Of a stretch of 64,000 bases of DNA, positions 56,809 to 64,000 are shown one piece after another. Positions within the stretch are counted from its first letter, which is position 1; each line of letters opens with the position of its first letter. The stretch comes from Ampullaceana balthica (taxonomy: Eukaryota > Mollusca > Gastropoda > Lymnaeidae). The stretch is from contig CALYLW010000979.1 in NCBI GenBank assembly GCA_944989445.1, positions 452,796 to 516,795 of the forward strand, in the 5' to 3' direction. The notes beneath the pieces are model-generated. The model was not told the origin of the DNA. It made no database searches and saw only the letters and a program-made list of their open reading frames with translations. A program made the position numbers and the translations under genes.

Positions 56809-56844
56809 CTGTAACTTCGGCCTCCGCCCTTTTCCCTCTAAATT
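56809..56844 (-). CDS. Candidate 36-nt microexon
   Basis: Minus strand: a pyrimidine-rich acceptor (CATTTTTTGTCCTCATCATTTAG is shortened here to its end TCCTCATCATTTAG) and a strong donor CAG/GTGAGC enclose 12 codons, NLEGKGRRPKLQ. Both borders are at codon boundaries. An alternative acceptor 7 nt inside would give 29 nt. Same strand as liprin-beta, but no homology assigned. Confidence 0.3.
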
Positions 56845-56849
56845 CTAAA

Positions 56850-57775
56850 TGATGAGGACAAAAAATGAGCAACAGGTTAAAGTAATAATATCAAATATTT
56901 TCAATGGGATTAAATGTTCCTATGATAACTGGGGCACCAACTAGTCCCGTGACGGCTCTGTCCGGTCTTCGGCAACCTCAAGTGAGCAATTTTCTATCTT
57001 CTGCTTAACAGCGGGTGTTGATGCGATGAAAAGTTTGGAAGAAAAAAAAATTGAGTTTACAAAGAATAATATGGGAATCAAATTAAAACAATAAAAGGTG
57101 ACGTTACTACAAATGGCATACGGATGGAAAGTGAAAAATTACGTTTAGGACTTCAGACTACAGCGAATCATATGGTATTTATGGAAATAAAGTCTTTTAA
57201 AGGCTTTCTTTTTTCAATTAAAATTCTGTTAGAGTATTTTATTTAATTAAATTATTTTTTCTCTTTATTTTTTTTTATTGTCTTCTTTTTCTCTCTCTCT
57301 CTCTTTTTTTAAATGCCCGCTTCAACAGCGGCAGACAACCCCTCCTCACAAAATATAGTCCAGGAGACGTTAAGATGCCAACGATGAAAAATTAGGTCAG
57401 ACAGGTAAATTTACAACCTCGTTCAACTCACGGCCTTACCCTTCTTACCAACCACCCTGGAAGTTACCCCCATCCCCCCAGCCCCAATGGTCTCGACAGA
57501 CTAAACCCACGCGTCTATAAATGACACTTAACTTCACTCTGATGCCACGTCCCCAAACTCACCAATAAAGTGCTGTCAGTGGCGCAAGAAATAGTGTATG
57601 AGGCACGTTTAAACCCGGAGACAAATTTTACTTTACGGAGCTGCAGTTAAGTGATAGATCATAGGTCATTGACGTGGGGGGGGGGTGCGGTGGCACTAAA
57701 AATCATAAAGAGGTTCCGGGGGAAACATGCAGTACATACCCAGCATCCCAGAGTTTCGAAAGCCTCTCTTAATTA
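56850..57775. other. Non-coding stretch
   Basis: T/C-rich low-complexity at 57235-57310 and a G-run at 57675-57690. No exon is supported. Confidence 0.5.
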
Positions 57776-57777
57776 GC

Positions 57778-58970
57778 TGCACACCTAGCACCACACTCAC
57801 TGCTTCAGTGCACACCTAGCACCACACTCACTGCTTCAGTGCACACCTAGCACCACACTCAATGCTTCAGTGCACACCTAGCACCACACTCACTGCTTCA
57901 CTGCAAACCTAGCACCACACTCACTGCTTCAGTGCACACCTAGCACCACACTCACTGCTTCACTGCACACCTAGCACCACACACACAGCTTCACTGCACA
58001 CCTAGCACCACACTCACTGCTTCACTGCACACCTAGCACCACACTCACTGCTTCAGTGCACAACTAGCACCACACTCACTGCTTCACTGCACACCTAGCA
58101 CCACACTCACTGCTTCACTGCACACCTAGCACCACACTCACTGCTTCAGTGCACACCTAGCACCACACTCAATGCTTCACTGCACACCTAGCACCACACT
58201 CACTGCTTCAGTGCACACCTAGCACCACACTCAATGCTTCAGTGCACACCTAGCACCACACTCACTGCTTCACTGCAAACCTAGCACCACACTCACTGCT
58301 TCAGTGCACACCTAGCACCACACTCACTGCTTCACTGCACACCTAGCACCACACACACAGCTTCACTGCACACCTAGCACCACACTCACTGCTTCACTGC
58401 ACACCTAGCACCACACTCACTGCTTCAGTGCACAACTAGCACCACACTCACTGCTTCACTGCACACTTAACACCACACTCACTGCTTCACTGCACACCTA
58501 GCACCACACTCACTGCTTCAGTGCACACCTAGCACCACACTCACTGCTTCAGTGCACAACTAGCACCACAGTCACTGCTTCACTGCACATCTAACAGCAC
58601 ACTTCCTAATTCACTATATTTCTAGCACCACACTCACCGATTCGCTGCACATCTAACAGCACACTTCCTAATTCACTACATTTCTAGCACCACACTCACT
58701 GCTTCACTGCACATCTAGCATCGCACACACTATTTCTCTGCACATCTAGCACCAAACTCATTGCTTCACGTCACACCTAGCACCACACTCACTATTTCGC
58801 TGAAAATCTACCACCGCCCTCACTAATTAACTGCGCATCTATAACCACACTCATTAATTCACTGCACATCTAGCAGCACACTCACTTATTCACTGCACAT
58901 CTAGCAGCACACTCACTTATTCACAGCACATCTAGCACCACGCTCACTAATTCACTGCACATCTACACCA
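57778..58970. repeat. 31-bp minisatellite with higher-order duplication
   Basis: About 38 units of GCACACCTAGCACCACACTC then ACTGCTTCAGT. Marker variants (CTGCAAACC at 57901 and 58273; ACACACAGCT at 57981 and 58353) recur 372 bp apart, which is 12 units, showing a block duplication. Units right of 58560 are more diverged (TCTAACAGCACACTTCC and others). Confidence 0.97.
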
Positions 58971-58974
58971 AACT

Positions 58975-59475
58975 TAGACGATAATTCCAGCCATTTCTCA
59001 AGCACCCTATGTTCCTGGCTCAAATAGACTTGTCTTTCAATCTCCTGCTAGTCAACAAATGACGATATTGGACAAGGAACGGCTTTGTCTCTTGTGCAAT
59101 TGACCTCAGTCGTGCTGCTAGAAAAGTCTATCGTGGCGGTGTGAGCTGAAACCGCCAGTCAGACTGCTCATATCTCTATCCCCCCAGTGTTTACTGTTGT
59201 TTTGTGGTGGGCCACCTGTTATGAGATACAAGCCAAAGAGGAAACGCAACATTTTCTTTAAAATTACAAATAGCCACGTTTTTACAACAGTTCGAATTAC
59301 GAAAAACTGAGATACTAAATCAGCCATGGTGACGAAAAAGTAATAAATAATTTTTTAATTTTAAACAATAAAAATCCAAATTGTTGCAAAATCTTATATA
59401 AAAATTCACTAAGTCTCACCACTATCAGACAATAAACTTCATATAACCAGCAGACTTCAATGTCAGCAGATCTCA
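58975..59475. other. Non-coding stretch
   Basis: The 69-codon minus frame at 59118-59327 has no recognised domain. Confidence 0.5.
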
Positions 59476-59477
59476 GA

Positions 59478-60575
59478 TGTCAGTAGACCACATATGTCAG
59501 AAGACCTCCCTCATATGTCAGTAGACCTCATGTGTCAGTAAACCTCATATGTCGGTAGACCTCATATGTCAGCAGACCACATATGTCAGCAGACCTCCCT
59601 CATATATCAGTAGGCCTCATATGTCAGTAGACCTCATGTGTCAGTAAACCTTATATCTCAGTAGACCTCATATGTAAATAGGCCTCATATGTCAGTACAC
59701 ATGTTATGTCAGTAGACCTCATATATCAGTAGACATCATAGAACAGTAGACCACAATTCAGTAGACCTCATATGTCAGTAGACCTCATATGTCAGTAGGC
59801 CTCATATGTCAGTAGACCTCATAAGTCAGTAGGCCTCATATGTCAGTAGACCTCATATGTCAGTAGACCTCATATGTCAGTACACCTGTTATGTCAGTAG
59901 GCCTCATATGTCAGTAGGCCTCATATATCAGTAGGCCTCATATTTCAGTACACCTGTTATGTCAGTAGGCCTCATAAGTCATTAGACCACAAATCAGTAG
60001 GCCTCATATGTCAGTACACCTGTTATGTCAGTAGGCCTCATATGTCAGTAGACCACAATTCTGTAGACCTCATATGTCAGTAGACCTCATATGTCAGTAG
60101 ACCTCATATGTAAATAGGCCTCATATGTCAGTAGCCCACATATATCAGTAGGCCTCATGTCAGTACATCTGTTATGTCAGTAGGCCTCATATGGCATTAG
60201 ACCACATATCAGTAGGCCTCATATGTCAGTACACCTGTTATGTCAGTAGGCCTCATATATCAGTAGGCCTCATATATATGAGTAGGCCTCATATGTCAGT
60301 AGACCACATATATATGAGTAGGCCTCATATGTCAGTAGACCACATATATCAGTAGGTCTCATATGTCAGTAGACCTCATATGTCAGTAGACCTCATATAT
60401 CAGTAGACCTCATATGTCAGTAGACCTCATATGTCAGTAGACCTCATATGTCAGTAGGCCTCATATGTCAGTACACCTGTTATGTCAGTAGGCCTCATAT
60501 GTCAGTAGACCACATATATCAGTAGGCCTCATATGTCAGTACACTTGTTATGTCAGTAGGCCTCATATGTCAGTA
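59478..60575. repeat. 17-bp minisatellite
   Basis: More than 60 copies of CCTCATATGTCAGTAGA with many variants (GGCCTCATATGTCAGTA, CACCTGTTATGTCAGTA, ACCACATATATCAGTA). Higher-order blocks of mixed variants recur several times. Confidence 0.95.
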
Positions 60576-61070
60576 GGGAAAGAAATCGTGCAATAATAAT
60601 GAGGCTCTGTTTCAACAACTCAAAATGAGTTAATACAGACAATCTTGTTCATGAAGGAGACAGTGTGGTTACCAAGGCAGATTTCCTGGAATTAGAAACA
60701 TAAACCAAAACTCCAAAACAAGTGATGATGAACCTGAGTTAACGTGACAAACGCTTAGCTTAAAGAAATAGCTTAATTATAAATGGATGGGATATAAATG
60801 GGTAAGATATAAATGGCTGATTTAAATGGTTTTGATATTCTCCCCTTTCGCCAATGGAATGTAGTTGCTGAAGAGGAAAAAACCTGTCTTTGAACGCTAC
60901 CTTAATTACAGTTGAAAGCCGTGCGGAACATTCTCTGGCCTGTTACTATATTTAAAATGTCCCAAAAGAATGCTTAGAAAAACAAAATTTCGTAATTTTT
61001 TGTAAAACATTTTCATTTATATTAAAATTTAGTTATACAAGTTTACCATAATGGACTTGCGAACACTTAC
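60576..61070. other. Non-coding stretch
   Basis: Three TATAAATGG repeats at 60780-60820. Nothing else is supported. Confidence 0.5.
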
Positions 61071-61719
61071 GTCCATAAATGACGTCACGCGATTTTTTGC
61101 CGATTTTTTGACCCCCTCCCCCCCCTCGTCACGCGACGTCACAAAAACTTAGACCCCCCCCCTATAAAAATACGTCACAAATCTTTGACCCCCCCCCAAA
61201 ACAACTTTATTTTCTATTTGAAAATAAGTATGTTTCAAATCACTTTTATTGTCATTTAAGTATTTATTATTTATTTAGTGAAGATCTACATTGTAATATC
61301 GTAACCCGCGTGAAGCATTTTTAAAAAAAACGTTTAACCGGCCTTCAGAAAACGAACTGTGTTAACATCCTTAGCTTATATTTTATTTTAATGCATACAA
61401 ATTAAACATTGACTATTAATCATCACGGTTAACGTCTTTGTTTAGAAAAATAATTATTTAAAAATAACATTTTAAAAATGTATTTTTAAAAAATCCCTCA
61501 ATTGACTGACGTAAGAAAGAGGTCGGCGAACAGAGGTAAATAACCTGAACTGGGGTCAAAAAGGGAATTCTTGGGGGTAATGCAGACTCATTTGGGACAT
61601 ATAACATCCACTACAATCCGCTAGATATATTAAAATACGTCATGTGTACGTGTACGCTTGGAACATATGCCCATTATTAAACCGGTTCCTTCCAGAAAAT
61701 GCATTTTTTTAAAATTTGA

Positions 61720-61989
61720 CAACTATGTAGATTTCTTACCTACATACTATATGAAGACACCCAAATCTACCCTACTTTCTTTTATATTGACACGAGTGAC
61801 AATAATCTTAATCCACATGACTTGTCTTTATCACGTATCATTTCTGTGATATTTAAAATTAATGCCTTAAAAACTGAGCTAAGAAACTTTGGCTCCTCTC
61901 GATTGCGATGTAAAGAATGTGATGCATTCAATAAAGTTAATGAATACTTGACTAATTTTAAATGGGCCCATTTACCATTATATCTAGAA
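61720..61989 (+). CDS. Unrecognised open frame inside the long TIR element, interrupted
   Basis: A 90-codon frame with no stop, starting just after a stop at 61717. It reads FLTYILYEDTQIYPTFFYID, SLSRIISVIFKINALKTELR and ends FKWAHLPLYLE, exactly where a family A hAT MITE with its target duplication is inserted. Residues around 65-75 include a CKEC pair. The composition is protein-like rather than AT-driven. After the MITE the frame meets a stop within a few codons. It could be a transposase remnant, a captured host exon or chance. No domain is recognised. Confidence 0.3.
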
Positions 61990-62175
61990 CAGTGCTTCTC
62001 AAACTTTTTAGTATTGCGTACCAGCAAGAATCTTTTACATTGCACCAGGGACCGGTGCACTATTTTCCCTGCACTGAAAATTTTTTCTGTCCTTTTTTTG
62101 AGAACATCTGCGGACCGGCAGCGGATGGCCCACGGACCGGCACAGGTCCGCGGACCACCACTTTGAGAAGCACTG
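61990..62175 (+). mobile_element. hAT MITE, family A (186 bp) with 8-bp target duplication
   Basis: CAGTGCTTCTCAAACTTTTT at the left and CCACTTTGAGAAGCACTG at the right. Exact 8-bp duplication ATCTAGAA at 61982-61989 and 62176-62183. Nearly identical to the copy at 14860-15044. Inserted into the long TIR element, so younger than it. Confidence 0.93.
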
Positions 62176-62907
62176 ATCTAGAATACTAGAATGGCCAGGG
62201 GCGTTTGACAAAAAAACCAATCGAACAATTATATCAAACTTAAAACGTTTTTAATTCTATCAAATAGATCCCCTCCCCCCCCCCTTTAAAGAAAAAGGAT
62301 ATTTCGTGTAGTTTTGACGTAAAATATCTACACATAATCCTATTCAAATCATTTTTAGACACTTGTCATGCTTGTTAAACTCACCAGTTTTCGGGGGGGG
62401 GGCTAAAGACGTTCCCCAAATCCCCGAGTCATGTGAGCAGGACCTAGAGTCGGTAACGCATACATAAACTTGTATATTTGGGGGTAACGGGCAAAAATGT
62501 TTTACGACTCCATCCATCAGAGAACCAAACGGAGCGGCGGTTACATCACAAATGCTTTGATGTCAACCTCAAACGACGCAGTGTAACAATGTCATATGTT
62601 ATCTTGTGGATTCTCAAAATTAAGGATTATAATTAGATTTAATTTTCGTGTCTTGATAGCATACGCCAACCAGCGTCTGATGCCCTACCGACCGGCACAT
62701 TGAGAAGCACTGATTTTTAAAAAAAAGTCATTAAATAAATTGTAAGCGACCAAATATTTCAGTGGAAGTTTTATTTTAAGTTACCCTTTTGATGTGACGT
62801 CACATTTCTTAAACCCCCCTCCCTCCCCCTCGTCACGCATCGTCACAAAAGTGTGACCCCCCTTCCCCCCCCCCTCTTAGGTGCGTGACGTCATTTATGG
62901 ACGATCC

Positions 62908-63145
62908 CTTACGACAGATTATACGTGAGCTGTTTAGGTCGTAAGCTAGGGCCTAACTTTATAGAATTATTTATTTTTGAAACCACCCAGCGTAAGTCGT
63001 AAACAGTCGTAAACAGTCGTAAACAGTCAGTTCATTGTCCCAAGTTTGATGTCCCAGATGACCCGTGATTTGTCTGCCAACAATTAACGAAATTGACAAT
63101 TCAAAGAAAATATCAAAACAGCTCTTTACCTTATATTGAACTTTG
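62908..63145. other. Non-coding stretch
   Basis: A small GTCGTAAACA triplication at 62996-63028. Nothing else. Confidence 0.5.
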
Positions 63146-63147
63146 TG

Positions 63148-63380
63148 ACTATAATAGACTATATCACCCTTATGAATTTGTGACTATATCACCCTTATGA
63201 ATTTGTGACTATATCACCCTTATGAATTTGTGACTATATCACCCTTATGAATTTGTGACTATATCACCCTTATGAATTTGTGACTATATCACCCTTATGA
63301 ATTTGTGACTATATCACCCTTATGAATTTGTGACTATATCACCCTTATGAATTTGTGACTATATCACCCTTATGAATTTG
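63148..63380. repeat. 25-bp minisatellite, nine to ten copies
   Basis: Unit GACTATATCACCCTTATGAA followed by TTTGT, perfectly regular at 25 bp after the first diverged copy. Confidence 0.97.
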
Positions 63381-64000
63381 CAGACAATAACAAGAGAATG
63401 TTTTATGTTTGTAGAAGCCGCATGCTTCAAGACATGTGAATGCTGTCTGAAGACCCACACATAGTCTCAATGGCTTAAAAAGGGCAGACGGCAATGTGAA
63501 AAGAATGCCAACCTGTAGGACTGCACAGACAGTATATAGACAGACCGGAAGGCAGACGGCAAACAGGCCAACCAAGAAAGAGATGGGCGGATGCGCTTGA
63601 GAAAAAATGTACAGGTACTTGGGGTCTGGAAATAAAGGCAATAGACCACGGAGGAAAGTGACGTAACAGGCCGAGGCCTTGAATGAGCTGTAGCGCAAAA
63701 GAACATGATGATGAAAGGGGATGATGGTTTAGCTGGGAAATGTGTGATTTTTTCAAAACTTTTTCAAGAAGATTAAGTTTTTAAAGGTAGAGTTACACAG
63801 CAAAGAAGTGACGCCAACTGTTAATACTAAACAAAACCAAATATGTTATCCATTATCCCCGGCTAATACTGGGTAATGCCCTCTATTATGCTCAATAATC
63901 AAGTGCGTGGTCTTAGGTGCGTCTTTTAAAAAATTTTTTAAGAGAACAGATACAGCTATATATCATTGCTATATAGATACAGCCAGCCATGAATCTTTAG
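63381..64000. other. Unassigned stretch at window end
   Basis: A 117-codon minus frame (63345-63698) has two hydrophobic stretches, but it starts in unique sequence and ends in the 25-bp repeat, and overlaps two other open frames. No splice pair or homology, so not called as a gene. Confidence 0.4.

Larger units (their letters stand above)
61071..62907 (-). mobile_element. TIR element GTCCATAAATGACGTCACGC, long copy
   Basis: Left end GTCCATAAATGACGTCACGC and right end GCGTGACGTCATTTATGGAC are inverted repeats. C- and G-rich subterminal runs are arranged as at 53038-53530, in reverse orientation. The interior (61196-62566) is absent from the short copy and includes an unrecognised open frame (61720-61989) and a later hAT MITE. 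The outer 6 bp (GGGGCC) are lost on the left and changed on the right. Superfamily unassigned. Confidence 0.82.

Noticed and set aside
63345..63698. 117-residue membrane-like protein
   Set aside because: It overlaps two other open frames, ends inside a minisatellite and has no recognised domain.

Overview
This is eukaryotic, intron-like DNA. It is AT-rich, full of tandem repeats and nested transposon relics, and has no operons, long real ORFs or ribosome binding sites. The mix of repeats (tRNA-headed SINEs sharing a LINE tail, KRBA2-like and hAT/ZBED-like relics, GGCGCC interspersed repeats, many minisatellites) together with the divergence of the one recognised gene suggests an invertebrate, most likely a gastropod mollusc. 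That assignment is inference and the genus is not determined.

Host gene: two consecutive coding exons on the minus strand (29272-29346, then 26861-26974) are clearly liprin-beta (PPFIBP1/2 family). They have clean splice sites, matching phase, and the family's coiled-coil sequence with the family's exon borders as I recall them. Much of the window is probably intron of this gene. Further minus-strand exon candidates, not assigned to it with certainty, are a start exon at 35906-36028, a GC-rich start exon with a coding 45-bp repeat at 54632-54895, and a 36-nt microexon at 56809-56844. A plus-strand exon candidate at 13809-13864 has good splice signals but no recognised protein.

Tandem repeats: about twenty minisatellite arrays (units 16 to 93 bp, plus smaller ones) occupy roughly 13-14 kb. 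The largest are the 20-bp array (51 units, 23831-24850), the 29-bp array (about 60 units, 36742-38481), the 43-bp array (about 46 units, 47086-49072), the 34-bp array (55572-56790), the 31-bp array (57778-58970) and the 17-bp array (59478-60575). Almost all the longest open frames in the window are side effects of these arrays.

Mobile elements: several hAT families are present. One is a 3.4-kb element with intact ends and an 8-bp target duplication (31790-35203), itself full of insertions. Two are broken BED-finger elements (18919-20107 and 29823-30306), and one is a ZBED5/GTF2IRD2-like relic (42927-43610). Short hAT MITEs with exact or near-exact 8-bp duplications lie at 3224, 14670, 14860, 41094, 51756 and 61990. 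There are LINE reverse-transcriptase and endonuclease fragments, SINEs that share the LINE tail, a GTCCATAAATGACGTCACGC-ended DNA element in a long and an internally deleted copy (61071-62907 and 53038-53530), and two high-copy unclassified families (called R1 and R2 here).

The most striking item is at 23.8-25.2 kb: the 51-unit 20-bp minisatellite sits inside the reading frame of a KRBA2-like transposon ORF, and its unit is identical to a segment of that ORF at the array edge. This looks like the birth of a minisatellite from a transposon coding sequence.
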